DNA of 64,000 nt from Psychroflexus planctonicus (GTDB lineage Bacteria > Bacteroidota > Bacteroidia > Flavobacteriales > Flavobacteriaceae). How positions within the stretch are numbered: the first letter of the stretch is position 1; every line of letters begins with the position of its first letter. The notes beneath the pieces are model-generated. The model ran no database searches. It worked only from the letters and a program-made list of their open reading frames with translations, and was not told where the DNA came from. Made by a program: the position numbers and the translations under genes. Below, one piece after another: positions 53,595-62,582 of the stretch. The stretch covers positions 62,001-126,000 of the forward strand of contig NZ_BMGM01000006.1 of assembly GCF_014640195.1 (NCBI RefSeq), in the 5' to 3' direction.

Positions 53595-54581
53595 TTAAGT
53601 AACAATACTTTTATGTCCAGTTTTTTCAAATACTTTTCTAATTAAACTATCAAATTGATACGAGCATTCTTTTAGCATATTGATGCATTGCATTTTATCT
53701 TCTAAAGTATCGCAGGTTTCTACTGCGTTGATTAGCGCTAAAATATTGGTAATGGGTTGGCGCATTAAGTGGCTGTGCATCCAAGCTATATCTTTCAATT
53801 GTTGGTCTTGACTTTGTATTTTTCGTTGGAAAGCCTTAATTTTTCTTATGTCTCTAATAACATATGTATAAAAGCGTTCTTGTTCAGCTTCAAAAGAATT
53901 GATTTTTACATCTACTGGAATAAACTTTCCTCTTGCATTTTTAATTTTTAAATCGTTCCTGGCATTCCAATAGCTTAATTGAAATTTATCTTTAAATACA
54001 TCTTCATTTAAGTCTTCTTCTTTAATGAATAGTTTTCTAATTTCAGTTTGGCTAAGTTGTTCGTTAGTATATTCAAAAACCTGTTCAAATTCTTTATTGA
54101 TTAATATGATTTGATTTTTTTGGTTTACAACTAGTGTTGGCGAAGGATTGGCGTTTATAACTTCTATTAAGTTTTTGTATTTTAAATGCTTTTCTAATAA
54201 GTTTGAATCTACATGTAAACTTTTCTTTCTTAAATTCTCACATATTTCTGCATCTACCTGATGTATGTATACATAGAGTAAACCTGCATCTGCCTTGCAT
54301 TTAATTAAACAGCATCTTTCAAGTTTTCCAAGATTGGCATGAATATTAATTTCTTTTTTGAACTGCTTCGCATCCGATGCTGCTTTTATAAAATTTGAAG
54401 CATTTACAGGGTTTAAGAAATCAGTAAAAAGACTTTGTTCTGCTTCTTTGGATTTAATGGCCAGAATCTGCAAAGCATTTGTATTAAAGCTAACAGATTC
54501 AAATTGTTTATTTAAAACAAAAACTCCATCATTAATCTGTTCGATTAGCTCTTTTAAAATACTTTGGTTTATAGATTTCAT
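53595..54581 (-). CDS. PAS-PAS protein with phosphoacceptor-like helix but no kinase domain
   Basis: A 328-residue protein from the ATG at 54581. A PAS domain spans about 5-115 (INDGVFVLNKQFESVSFNTN), a second about 150-270 (VINANPSPTLVVNQKNQIIL, INKEFEQVFEYTNEQLS), and a DHp-like helix follows with IAWMHSHLMRQPITNILALI, carrying an H-box-like His. The HATPase domain that should follow is missing: the protein ends 50 residues later. It may be a sensor adaptor, a truncated kinase, or a partner for another kinase. It lies next to a NarL-type response regulator and a TPR histidine kinase. Confidence 0.75.
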   Translation of the reverse strand: MKSINQSILKELIEQINDGVFVLNKQFESVSFNTNALQILAIKSKEAEQSLFTDFLNPVNASNFIKAASDAKQFKKEINIHANLGKLERCCLIKCKADAGLLYVYIHQVDAEICENLRKKSLHVDSNLLEKHLKYKNLIEVINANPSPTLVVNQKNQIILINKEFEQVFEYTNEQLSQTEIRKLFIKEEDLNEDVFKDKFQLSYWNARNDLKIKNARGKFIPVDVKINSFEAEQERFYTYVIRDIRKIKAFQRKIQSQDQQLKDIAWMHSHLMRQPITNILALINAVETCDTLEDKMQCINMLKECSYQFDSLIRKVFEKTGHKSIVT

Positions 54582-54728
54582 TTTAAAATATTTGGCAATG
54601 CACAAACAATGCTATTATTTGCTACCAAAATTAGCGGATTGAATTCCAGCAAAAAAGCAGATTTTCTGCAAAAATGCATTTTTGAAACCTAAGGTTTTGA
54701 AATTTAAAGTGTTGCGAAATGTTAAAAC

Positions 54729-55382
54729 TTATAAAAGTCCCACTTCTTGGGCTTTCTGCACAATTTGATTATCGTCTGCCGCCTTTAATCCCAACACTTC
54801 TTTAATTTTTTTCTTCCGGTGATCTATTGTGCTAATAGTTAAACTTAAATGTTCTGGAATGTACTTTGTTTTTACACCTCGATTTAATAATAACAAAATT
54901 TGATGATCAATTTCGTCTAGGTGCTTTTTAAAAAAGTGTACTTTTTCTAGAGCGTTTTGTGCATTTATACTATGTACTTCTTGTCCTTTTAGAATTAAAG
55001 GAATGTTTTCGTTGAAAGATCGACTAGAAACATCTCCCTTTAACCAGATGCCATCTGGATTAGCTCTTCTATGAATCTGAGCAAGTAAAAGTGGAGTTGA
55101 ATGGGAAGTTAGTATGATTATTCTGGAATTGGGATGATGCTTTTTAAATAAAATAGACAAGTCTACGCCATTCTTAATTTTATGCTTTTCTGAAGGTGGA
55201 ATGCTATAATCAAAAATACCTAAGTCTATGGCATCTTCTTTAGTTGAGTTTAAATAATTGCAGGCAGCTTCAATATTATCGAAATCAATTATTTTATTTA
55301 CATCAAAATCTTCAATAGACTTCAACATTAATTTGTAACCATCTAATACAATTTTGTGATCTTCAACTATAAAAATGTTCAT
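54729..55382 (-). CDS. NarL/LuxR-type response regulator
   Basis: A 217-residue regulator. The receiver domain (1-125) has the phosphoacceptor Asp58 (GIFDYSIPP), acid pair in FIVEDHKIV and Lys115 (IWLKGDVS). The C-terminal HTH (about 150-215; NRGVKTKYIPEHLSLTISTI) is a diverged LuxR-like domain. Located between the PAS protein and the TPR histidine kinase on the same strand, 103 bases after the kinase, so it is probably its cognate output. Target genes unknown. Confidence 0.85.
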   Translation of the reverse strand: MNIFIVEDHKIVLDGYKLMLKSIEDFDVNKIIDFDNIEAACNYLNSTKEDAIDLGIFDYSIPPSEKHKIKNGVDLSILFKKHHPNSRIIILTSHSTPLLLAQIHRRANPDGIWLKGDVSSRSFNENIPLILKGQEVHSINAQNALEKVHFFKKHLDEIDHQILLLLNRGVKTKYIPEHLSLTISTIDHRKKKIKEVLGLKAADDNQIVQKAQEVGLL

Positions 55383-55485
55383 TATTACCTACTTAAGTTA
55401 ATCCCTAGTTTTGAAATTTTCATTGATTAGATGAGTCCGAAAATAATAAGAAATCGCTCTCTGCACAGCAATATTAGCTTTATTT

Positions 55486-57474
55486 TTAACTTAATGGTAT
55501 TTCAATAAAAAGTGTGGTTCCATCAGCATTACTAGAAATTTCTACGTTGCCTTTTAAATTGCTAATTCTGTTTTTTAGGTTTTTAAGTCCTATGCCGTCA
55601 TTCGTTTTCTGAACATCAAAACCCTTACCATCATCCTTAAAATTAATTGCTATTTGATTAGCAACTTTTTGAATATGAATTTGAACTTGACTTGCTTCTG
55701 CATATTTTCTAACATTGGTAAGCGATTCTTGAAATATCCGATACAAATTTACTTTTATATTGTAGTCTATTTCTTCCCAATGAATTTCGGCTGCCACATG
55801 TAAATGAATTTTTATGCTGGTATTGAATTCAAACTCTTCGAATAAATTTTTTAAAATGGAATCGAACCCTGTTAAGTTTAATTGATGTTTACTTTTTAAT
55901 TCGTGACTTAAAGTCCTAATTTTATTTTCTAGATCGCTTAATTTATGTATGTAAGGCTCTGCTTCTTTTGAAGCTTTATCTTTAATTGAATCGAAAAAAT
56001 GCATGATATGTAATCGAGTTCCAAAAATTTCTGAAACAATTCCATCGTGGAGCTCACTAGCAATCTTGTCTTTTTCTGCTCTTCTAGCCTGATCTACATT
56101 TTGCTGTTGCTCGAGTAAAAGTTCAAAAACTTCTTGATTGCTTTTTTGCTGTTCCTGCTCTAAAAGTAGTAGTTTGTTTTTGGCACGTTGTTTAAATATT
56201 AAGTACAGTAAAAAAAGTAAGCCTGCTGCACTAAATGCACTTATGTAAACTATGGTAAGTCTACGGTTAAGCAGGGCATTCTCTGTAATTACTTCTTCGG
56301 TATCTAACTCGATTTTAGCAAATTTTTCGCGTGTAATCCTTTCCACTTGCAAAAGCGAATCTTTTAACTGAATATGCCTATTTAAATATTGAGAAGCCTT
56401 TTGCGGTTCTGCTTTAGCTTTTAGTTCTAGGATTTCGAGTAACTCTCTTATAAAATTGGTTTGCTCTGCCAATTCGGATGCTTCATTTAAAAAAGTTTCC
56501 GATTTTAAAGTATCCTTATTTGACAAATAAAACTCCCCTAATCGCTTTTTGGAAACTACAACTCCAAGTCTATTATTAATCTGATTTCGTATTGCTAAAC
56601 TTTCCAGGAATAATGCTTCAGGATTTTCGCCACCTGCTAAAAATTGAGCATAAGCTAAATTATCAAGCACTGCTGCATACAACACATCAGAAAACTTTTT
56701 AACTTCATCACTTAGCGCCATTTGATAGTTAGAAATAGCTGCTGTATAATTTTCTTGTTCAACATACACATTAGCCTTATTATTTAGGGTTTGTGCCACC
56801 AAGAGCGGATACTGATCATCAGATTTTAGCTCGTCAAGATAATTGAAGGCTTCGTCATAGTTTTTTATAGCTTCGTCATAATCTTTTAACGAGTTTAGGG
56901 TAATAGCAAGTACAATGTATGCATCGTATAACTGCCTATAATTTTTATTTCGTTTGGCAATTCGTATTGCATCAACTAAAACTTTTTCAGCTTCAATAAA
57001 ATGACTTTCATTTTTATAAAGTTCAGCTTTACTTATTAAGGCCTGAACAAAACTTGCACTTTCCGGTTTTAAAAACTTTAGCGATTGTTGATAGTAATAA
57101 AAAGATGAATCGTTTACACTTTTTTTGTAATAATAATCTCCAATGTCTTTGTAAGTTTTTGAAAGAATTAGAGTGTCTTTAGCTTCTTTAGAAACTTGTA
57201 AATTAGTTAATGAAACTTTATAAGATTCTTCATAAAAACCATTGTTATACAAGCGGTTTGATAACTTTCTTAATAGCCTTGACTTCTTTACATTATCGGG
57301 TTCATTTTTTAATTGAGTAAATAAGGATACAAATAATTCTGATTTCTTATTTACATCTTGTAAATTATCAATTGAATCCAACAAAACTTCGTAAGGCTTT
57401 AACGGATTAGATTGACTCTGTAAAGTATTGCTAACAAGTAAGAGTAATGCTATAATGATTTTTTTTAATCTCAT
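55486..57474 (-). CDS. TPR-containing histidine kinase (HisKA_3 type)
   Basis: A 662-residue kinase. Signal peptide, then about ten TPRs (about 30-375) in the periplasm (KDIGDYYYKKSVNDSSFYYY, DEAIKNYDEAFNYL), one transmembrane helix at about 405-425 (VYISAFSAAGLLFLLYLIF), a coiled coil, then HisKA_3 with the phosphoacceptor His in KIASELHDGIVSEIF (about 475), and an HATPase with N box ESLTNVRKYAEA and G box DDGKGFD. It should phosphorylate the adjacent NarL-type regulator. A 52-residue lipoprotein gene lies upstream on the same strand. Confidence 0.9.
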   Translation of the reverse strand: MRLKKIIIALLLLVSNTLQSQSNPLKPYEVLLDSIDNLQDVNKKSELFVSLFTQLKNEPDNVKKSRLLRKLSNRLYNNGFYEESYKVSLTNLQVSKEAKDTLILSKTYKDIGDYYYKKSVNDSSFYYYQQSLKFLKPESASFVQALISKAELYKNESHFIEAEKVLVDAIRIAKRNKNYRQLYDAYIVLAITLNSLKDYDEAIKNYDEAFNYLDELKSDDQYPLLVAQTLNNKANVYVEQENYTAAISNYQMALSDEVKKFSDVLYAAVLDNLAYAQFLAGGENPEALFLESLAIRNQINNRLGVVVSKKRLGEFYLSNKDTLKSETFLNEASELAEQTNFIRELLEILELKAKAEPQKASQYLNRHIQLKDSLLQVERITREKFAKIELDTEEVITENALLNRRLTIVYISAFSAAGLLFLLYLIFKQRAKNKLLLLEQEQQKSNQEVFELLLEQQQNVDQARRAEKDKIASELHDGIVSEIFGTRLHIMHFFDSIKDKASKEAEPYIHKLSDLENKIRTLSHELKSKHQLNLTGFDSILKNLFEEFEFNTSIKIHLHVAAEIHWEEIDYNIKVNLYRIFQESLTNVRKYAEASQVQIHIQKVANQIAINFKDDGKGFDVQKTNDGIGLKNLKNRISNLKGNVEISSNADGTTLFIEIPLS

Positions 57475-57516
57475 AAGTAATTGTAAAGCTACAACGACTT
57501 ATTCGAAAATCATAAA

Positions 57517-57675
57517 TTAATCATCATCTCTTCTTGGTTCTTTAATTCTAATGTCACTATCATTTAATTGTACTTCATCTATAATTAATTCGTTTTCATC
57601 GTATAATTCGTCTGATGAGCATGAGATGCTTAATGATGCTAAAACCATTCCTGCAATTACACATAAATTTTTCAT
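57517..57675 (-). CDS. Tiny lipoprotein upstream of the histidine kinase (52 aa)
   Basis: A 52-codon gene from ATG 57675 to TAA 57517. The translation MKNLCVIAGMVLASLSISCS has a signal peptide and lipobox SISC followed by SSDELYDENE, then a short acidic body and the tail DIRIKEPRRDDD. The real lipobox and its place 42 bases before the TPR kinase on the same strand argue for a true gene. It might be a signal ligand or partner of the periplasmic TPR sensor domain. Confidence 0.7.
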   Translation of the reverse strand: MKNLCVIAGMVLASLSISCSSDELYDENELIIDEVQLNDSDIRIKEPRRDDD

Positions 57676-57826
57676 GGTGTTCTGTTTTTAATTATTAATA
57701 TTATGTTTGTTTTACGCTGCTAAACAACAACATTTAAAGAATTGAATTTTGCAGAAAAACTGCAAAAATTAAATTTAAAAAAGTCGTAAATTGCCAGATT
57801 TTACTAAGCTAAACACAAGATAGATT

Positions 57827-58429
57827 TTGGATAAAGACAAAAAACAGATTATTAAAAATGTAGCTAAATTGCTCCAAGAAGTGCCTAGCTCTTTAGAAGT
57901 AGTAAAAAACGATGCTAAAAAAGAACAACGTTTTAATTACCTAGCCAAACACATGGTAGAGAAAGCTATTCGAGAAGATGCGCTAATAGTTAGTGAAGAT
58001 TTAAAAGGCATTGCTATACTTTTTAAAATAGACGGAAGCCAAAAGAATTTTTGGCAAGAACTTGTAGACGATGTAAAGCTCGCTTTTTATGTAACTGGAA
58101 TTCGGAAAGGTCTAAAAGCATTAAAAACTCAAAATGTAGTTAGAAAACAAAGACCTAATCAAGGCACATATCTATATTGTTGGTTTTGGGGAATTTTAGC
58201 TGATGCTCGTGGCGTAACCGATAAAATGACCGCTTTTAGAATGAAAGATGAATTTTACGAACGTGCTTACCATTTGCAAATTCCTATATATGCTGAAACA
58301 AGAATAAGAAGAGTTGCTTTGGCTTACCAACGTTACGGATTTAAAAAGCTAAAAGACTGGCAACACCCAAGCGGCGACACTATGGTTTTTATGCGGTATG
58401 ACCCACCTAAAAAACAAGACCATGCGTAA
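57827..58429 (+). CDS. GNAT-like acetyltransferase-fold protein
   Basis: A 200-residue protein starting at TTG 57827 (MDKDKKQIIKNVAKLLQ). The second half looks like an acetyltransferase-type fold: YLYCWFWGILADARGVTDKM at about 115, then DEFYERAYHLQIPIYAETRI and RVALAYQRYGFKKLKDW near the C-terminus, where the last two are like GNAT beta 5 and alpha 5. A classical acetyl-CoA loop (R/Q-x-x-G-x-G/A) is not clear, so activity is uncertain. It overlaps the SpoU-family gene by 8 bases. Confidence 0.6.
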   Translation: MDKDKKQIIKNVAKLLQEVPSSLEVVKNDAKKEQRFNYLAKHMVEKAIREDALIVSEDLKGIAILFKIDGSQKNFWQELVDDVKLAFYVTGIRKGLKALKTQNVVRKQRPNQGTYLYCWFWGILADARGVTDKMTAFRMKDEFYERAYHLQIPIYAETRIRRVALAYQRYGFKKLKDWQHPSGDTMVFMRYDPPKKQDHA

Positions 58430-58970
58430 ACTAAAAAATGTAGAATTAGATAGAAAAAGTGTAGAAGAATACAAAGCGGCAAGCAAGACTCCACTTATTA
58501 TAATTTTGGACAACATTAGAAGTTTAAACAATATTGGTTCTGTTTTTAGAACAGCCGATGCTTTTTTAATTGAAAAGATTTACTTGTGCGGCATCACCGC
58601 AACTCCACCACATAAAGACATACATAAAACGGCCTTAGGCGCAACTGAAAGCCTGAATTGGGAACATGCCGAAAGCACAGTTGATTTAGTGAAAAAGCTT
58701 CAAAAAAACAATGTGGAAGTCTTTGCTATTGAACAAGCCGAAAAAGCCATTCAATTAAATAATTTTGAAGTAGCAAAAGACAAAAAATATGCATTTGTTT
58801 TTGGAAACGAAGTAAAAGGCGTGCAACAAAAAGTAGTTGATATTTGTAATGGCGTAATTGAAATACCTCAATTGGGAACAAAACACTCATTGAACATCTC
58901 GGTTAGTGTTGGCGTTTGTCTATGGGATTTTGTAAGTAAATTGAAAGTTTTAAGCTCTTCAGTTAAATAG
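58422..58970 (+). CDS. TrmH/SpoU-family RNA methyltransferase
   Basis: A 182-residue SPOUT enzyme from the ATG at 58422 (MRKLKNVELDRKSVEEYK). Motif 1 is LDNIRSLNNIGSVFRTADAF (N and R catalytic), motif 2 FVFGNEVKGVQQKVVD, motif 3 IEIPQLGTKHSLNISVSVGV, which together form the deep trefoil knot that binds SAM. It 2'-O-methylates a tRNA or rRNA ribose. It is coupled to the upstream GNAT-like gene by an 8-base overlap. The exact target nucleotide is unknown. Confidence 0.92.
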   Translation: MRKLKNVELDRKSVEEYKAASKTPLIIILDNIRSLNNIGSVFRTADAFLIEKIYLCGITATPPHKDIHKTALGATESLNWEHAESTVDLVKKLQKNNVEVFAIEQAEKAIQLNNFEVAKDKKYAFVFGNEVKGVQQKVVDICNGVIEIPQLGTKHSLNISVSVGVCLWDFVSKLKVLSSSVK

Positions 58971-59445
58971 AAAATTTTACACCTAAAAAGAGAACGGCTT
59001 GCTCTGAAGATGCTAAAACGTATTTCAATTCTGCAAAGGGAATAAAATCATAATCTGTATTCAATTGTAAACCTGCACCTAAATTGATTCCTACATCTGA
59101 AGAAATTCTTTTAAATGGATTTGATGTGCCTGTAAAATTACTCAAGTTTAATCCTCCAAAAGCGTACAAATCAATTTGAGAAGTATTGCTAAAGTGGTAA
59201 TTTATATTAGCGTTTATTTCACTAAAACTACTACTGCTTCCTGCAAAATAATATAAAAGTTGTGGAGAAAAGCTTACTTCGTCAGAAAAGTAAAAATCGC
59301 CTAAACCGCCAAATCCAAATTTTTCAATCTCTGAGCCAAAAGCTGCAAAACCACCAACGTAATTCCGTTTGGTTTCTTGCGAATAAGTAGTTGCATTTAA
59401 CAAAAGTAATAAGGCTAAACAAAATAAGTTAAAAATTGATTTCAT
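58963..59445 (-). CDS. Small outer-membrane beta-barrel-like protein
   Basis: A 160-residue protein with a signal peptide (NATTYSQ) and alternating strands with Gly and aromatics (FAAFGSEIEKFGFGGLGDFY, DVGINLGAGLQLN), ending in hydrophobic KFSI. It looks like an eight-strand OmpA/W-type barrel. Its 3' end overlaps the convergent SpoU gene by 8 bases. Function unknown. Confidence 0.75.
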   Translation of the reverse strand: MKSIFNLFCLALLLLLNATTYSQETKRNYVGGFAAFGSEIEKFGFGGLGDFYFSDEVSFSPQLLYYFAGSSSSFSEINANINYHFSNTSQIDLYAFGGLNLSNFTGTSNPFKRISSDVGINLGAGLQLNTDYDFIPFAELKYVLASSEQAVLFLGVKFSI

Positions 59446-59519
59446 CTGATTTTTTTTAAGCTATTCTTAATCATACATGACAAAAATAATCGAATCTAAT
59501 TCTAAATGTTTGATCAGCA

Positions 59520-59552
59520 AGACCTCACAGGTCTTAAAGACCTGTGAGGTCT
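59520..59552. repeat. REP-like palindrome
   Basis: agacctcacaggtctt (59520-59535) and aagacctgtgaggtct (59537-59552) form a perfect 16-bp stem with a single-base loop. It lies alone between the barrel gene and dnaG in a 206-base gap. The ACCT...AGGT frame recalls the palindromes at 24048-24128, but the core CTCACA differs from CTGCAA. Confidence 0.85.
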
Positions 59553-59651
59553 AAATCGCATAAGATTAAAAATCAGCATAGTACATGCTATAGTAATTTT
59601 TTGTCGTGCACTAAAGCTATTTTTAAATTAGGGTTTTGAATTCCTTTTGAG

Positions 59652-61619
59652 TTAAAGCACTCGATCTAGCCGTTTAGAAATAACTACTTCTAAGTGTTTG
59701 TATTCTTTAATGTCAGTAAGTATTTTAATGATATCTTCATCTGGATTAGCCTTGATTTTTTCGCCGAATTGTGCAACTTTTTCCTTAATGAGTAGTCTAC
59801 GTAAAGTTAAAATACTTTGCACTACTTCTTTCGGGTCTAAAACTGATTTATCGGTTACAAATATATTAGCATCTTGCCAGCGGTGTAGCTTTTCTTTTTC
59901 GTCTTCCATTAAAATGGTGGTTACTTCAGAAGCTTCTTCTTCATTTAAAGTTTGTACAAATTCATTGAGTTCTATTTTTTCTTTGGTGGCCAATTCTAGT
60001 TCAATTTTTTTATGCAATTGGCTAAAAACGGGATTGCTAAATTCAGTTTCGTCGTCTTGTAAATCTTTGTAAATTTTATCGTAAACGCTGCTTTCAATAG
60101 CTACATTTTCATAGATAATTTCGCCTTGTTCATCAATGTTTATGGCTACATCATTAAAGATGCTTTTTTCGTGCCCATGTTTCAGCAAAAGTGAAATAAT
60201 TTTGCGTTCTAAAACGTATTTTGGATCAACTTTTTCGGCGGTAATTTGCGCTTCTTCTGGCTTCACTAAAGCCATTGGTTTATCAGGCTGGTATTTTTTT
60301 CTAGAATCGTCGCGTTGTTTCTTAGCCAGCATTTGTGCCAAAGCGCTAAACAAAACTTCTTCCGAAACATCCATTATCCGAGAACATTCTTTGATGTATA
60401 TTTCTTGCTGAATTTCATTTGGAATTAAAGCAATGCTATTTACAATTTCGCGAGTAACTTCTGCTTTTCGTATCGGATCATTTTTGGCAGATTTCGCTAA
60501 AAGTGAAGCTTTAAATTGAATGAAATCGGTTGCGTTTTCATCTAAATAAGCTTTCAATTCAACTTCGTTATTGGCTTTGGCAAAACTATCTGGATCTTCG
60601 CCTTCGGGAAAAGTACAGACTTTCACGTTCATGCCTTGTTCCAAAATCATATCAATCCCTCGAATAGATGCACGCAGTCCAGCTTCATCGCCATCAAACA
60701 ACACCGTAATATTGTTGGTTAACCTATTAATCAAGCGTATTTGGTCAGGCGTGAGAGCGGTTCCAGATGAAGAAACTACGTTTTTTACTCCGGTTTGAAA
60801 AAACTGAATCACATCTGTGTAACCTTCCACCAAATAACAATTGTCTTCTTTGGCAATGTATTTTTTAGCATGAAACAAACCATACAAGACTTTGCTTTTA
60901 TGGTAAATCTCACTTTCTGGAGAATTGAGATATTTTGCTGCTTTGGGGTCGGATTTTAAAATTCGGCCACCAAAACCCAAGACGCGACCTGACATGGATA
61001 AAATGGGAAACATGACACGACCTTTAAATCGATCGAATTTCTTTTCGCCTTTAACAATGGTTAAGCCTGTTTTTTCTAAAAATTCTAATTGATAAGCTTT
61101 TTTTAATGCTTCATCTGTAAAAGCTTGCCATTGGTCTGGAGAATAGCCCAATTGAAAAAGCGAAATAGTTTCATCTGTAAAACCCCGTTCTTTAAAATAA
61201 CTGAGTCCGATTTTTTTTCCTTCAGTGGTGTTTGTCAACTGATCTACAAAAAAATCGCGTGCAAATTCAGATACTAAAAACTGGCTTTCTTTCTCGCTAG
61301 CTTTTTCCTTTTCTTCGTCGGTTTGTTCGGTTTCTTCAATTTCTATTCCGTAGCGTTTCGCTAAATATTTTATAGCTTCAGGATACGTAAATTGTTCGTG
61401 TTCCATGATAAAGGAAACCACGTTTCCTCCTTTTCCACTAGAAAAATCTTTCCAAATTTGCTTCACAGGAGAAACCATAAAGCTAGGCGTCCGTTCTTCT
61501 GTAAACGGGCTTAAACCTTTAAAGTTAGATCCCGATTTCTTCAACTGAACAAAATCGCCTATCACTTCTTCAACTCGAGCGATATCAAAAACTTTTTCTA
61601 TGGTAGATTTACTGATCAA
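59652..61619 (-). CDS. dnaG: DNA primase
   Basis: A 655-residue primase. The N-terminal domain begins MISKSTIEKVFDIARVEEVI, the RNA polymerase core (Toprim-like) has FPILSMSGRVLGFGGR, YLVEGYTDVIQFFQ and TVLFDGDEAGLRAS, and a C-terminal helicase-binding region follows (from about 440). The zinc-binding residues of the N-terminal ribbon are absent: C-P-F-H is replaced by S-P-F-T (37-40) and the second Cys pair by D-F-S-S. The start is TTG at 61619, where the family begins. It primes lagging-strand synthesis with DnaB. Confidence 0.95.
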   Translation of the reverse strand: MISKSTIEKVFDIARVEEVIGDFVQLKKSGSNFKGLSPFTEERTPSFMVSPVKQIWKDFSSGKGGNVVSFIMEHEQFTYPEAIKYLAKRYGIEIEETEQTDEEKEKASEKESQFLVSEFARDFFVDQLTNTTEGKKIGLSYFKERGFTDETISLFQLGYSPDQWQAFTDEALKKAYQLEFLEKTGLTIVKGEKKFDRFKGRVMFPILSMSGRVLGFGGRILKSDPKAAKYLNSPESEIYHKSKVLYGLFHAKKYIAKEDNCYLVEGYTDVIQFFQTGVKNVVSSSGTALTPDQIRLINRLTNNITVLFDGDEAGLRASIRGIDMILEQGMNVKVCTFPEGEDPDSFAKANNEVELKAYLDENATDFIQFKASLLAKSAKNDPIRKAEVTREIVNSIALIPNEIQQEIYIKECSRIMDVSEEVLFSALAQMLAKKQRDDSRKKYQPDKPMALVKPEEAQITAEKVDPKYVLERKIISLLLKHGHEKSIFNDVAINIDEQGEIIYENVAIESSVYDKIYKDLQDDETEFSNPVFSQLHKKIELELATKEKIELNEFVQTLNEEEASEVTTILMEDEKEKLHRWQDANIFVTDKSVLDPKEVVQSILTLRRLLIKEKVAQFGEKIKANPDEDIIKILTDIKEYKHLEVVISKRLDRVL

Positions 61620-61759
61620 ATTGAAAAAAATTAGAAATTCAAAAATACATAAATAAAGTAGATCCGGTTTGAAGAGAAAGCCAAACTAAACAATTCTTTT
61701 ATTTTTTAAATTTTTATGGCAATTTCATTTTAAGCTAACATCAACTCCTCTTACTTTGC

Positions 61760-61767
61760 TATATTTG
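61760..61767 (+). promoter_or_regulatory. Bacteroidota -7 box upstream of the 5'-nucleotidase pair
   Basis: TATATTTG matches TAnnTTTG and ends 14 bases before the first ATG (61782). No -33 box seen. Confidence 0.4.
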
Positions 61768-61781
61768 AGGCTTAATTTAAC

Positions 61782-62561
61782 ATGATGAAAAATAAATTTT
61801 TCAACTTATTGGTTGTGGTTTTATTTCTAGGACTATTTAGTTGTGAAGAAGAATATGTAAAACCGGTAAAAATTTCGTATCAACAACAAGCTATTGATTC
61901 AACTTTAGCGAAGAATACAGATATGGAAGAGTTTATAAAACCGTACCGTGAAAAGATTGATGCAGAAATGAAAACTGTTTTAAGTTACTCGCCTAAAAGC
62001 ATGTTTAAGTCAGATAGTCCTTACAATACAGCTATTGGAAACATGATGGCAGATGCAGTTTTAGAAGAAGCTAATCCGCTTTTTAAGCAAAGACATAACT
62101 TAGCGATTGATGCTGTATTATTAAACTATGGCGGAATACGATCAGGTATAAGTGAAGGAGAAATAACGGTAAGAACAGCTTATGATATTATGCCTTTTGA
62201 AAATAAAGTTGTTGTGGTTGAACTACCTTATGAAGCAGCTCAAGAAATGATCAAGTATTTGATGAAGAAAAGAACTGCTCATCCAATTTCAGGAATGCAA
62301 ATACAATTAAACCACAATTATAGTTTTAAAGAAGCATTTATAAATAATGAAGCAATACATCCAGAAGACAATAAAAATAAAAGCTTTTACATAGCTACAT
62401 CAGATTATTTGTTGCAAGGTGGTGACGAGATGGATTTTTTCACCAACAATACAGAAGTATTTCATTTAGATTATAAACTCAGGAATTTGTTTATCGATTA
62501 TTTTAAGAAAAAAGATGAAATTAATCCAACACAAGATAACCGATTTACAGTAGGTAATTAA
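61782..62561 (+). CDS. 5'-nucleotidase C-terminal-domain lipoprotein
   Basis: A 259-residue lipoprotein (lipobox LFSC, then EEEY). From about residue 65 it is the substrate-binding C-terminal domain of UshA/NT5E-type 5'-nucleotidases: NTAIGNMMADAVLEEANPLF, VLLNYGGIRSGISEGEITVR, IMPFENKVVVVELPYEA and YLLQGGDEMDFF. It carries no metallophosphatase domain; that is encoded by the gene 21 bases downstream. The order is reversed relative to fused enzymes (C-terminal domain first). It is probably held at the outer membrane. Confidence 0.88.
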   Translation: MMKNKFFNLLVVVLFLGLFSCEEEYVKPVKISYQQQAIDSTLAKNTDMEEFIKPYREKIDAEMKTVLSYSPKSMFKSDSPYNTAIGNMMADAVLEEANPLFKQRHNLAIDAVLLNYGGIRSGISEGEITVRTAYDIMPFENKVVVVELPYEAAQEMIKYLMKKRTAHPISGMQIQLNHNYSFKEAFINNEAIHPEDNKNKSFYIATSDYLLQGGDEMDFFTNNTEVFHLDYKLRNLFIDYFKKKDEINPTQDNRFTVGN

Positions 62562-62582
62562 TTTGAAAAGTAGCTAAGAAAA

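Noticed and set aside
59698-60072. 124-codon Ser-rich frame antisense to dnaG
   Set aside because: Antisense to the C-terminal part of primase; Ser-rich composition is what antisense of Glu/Lys-rich coding gives.
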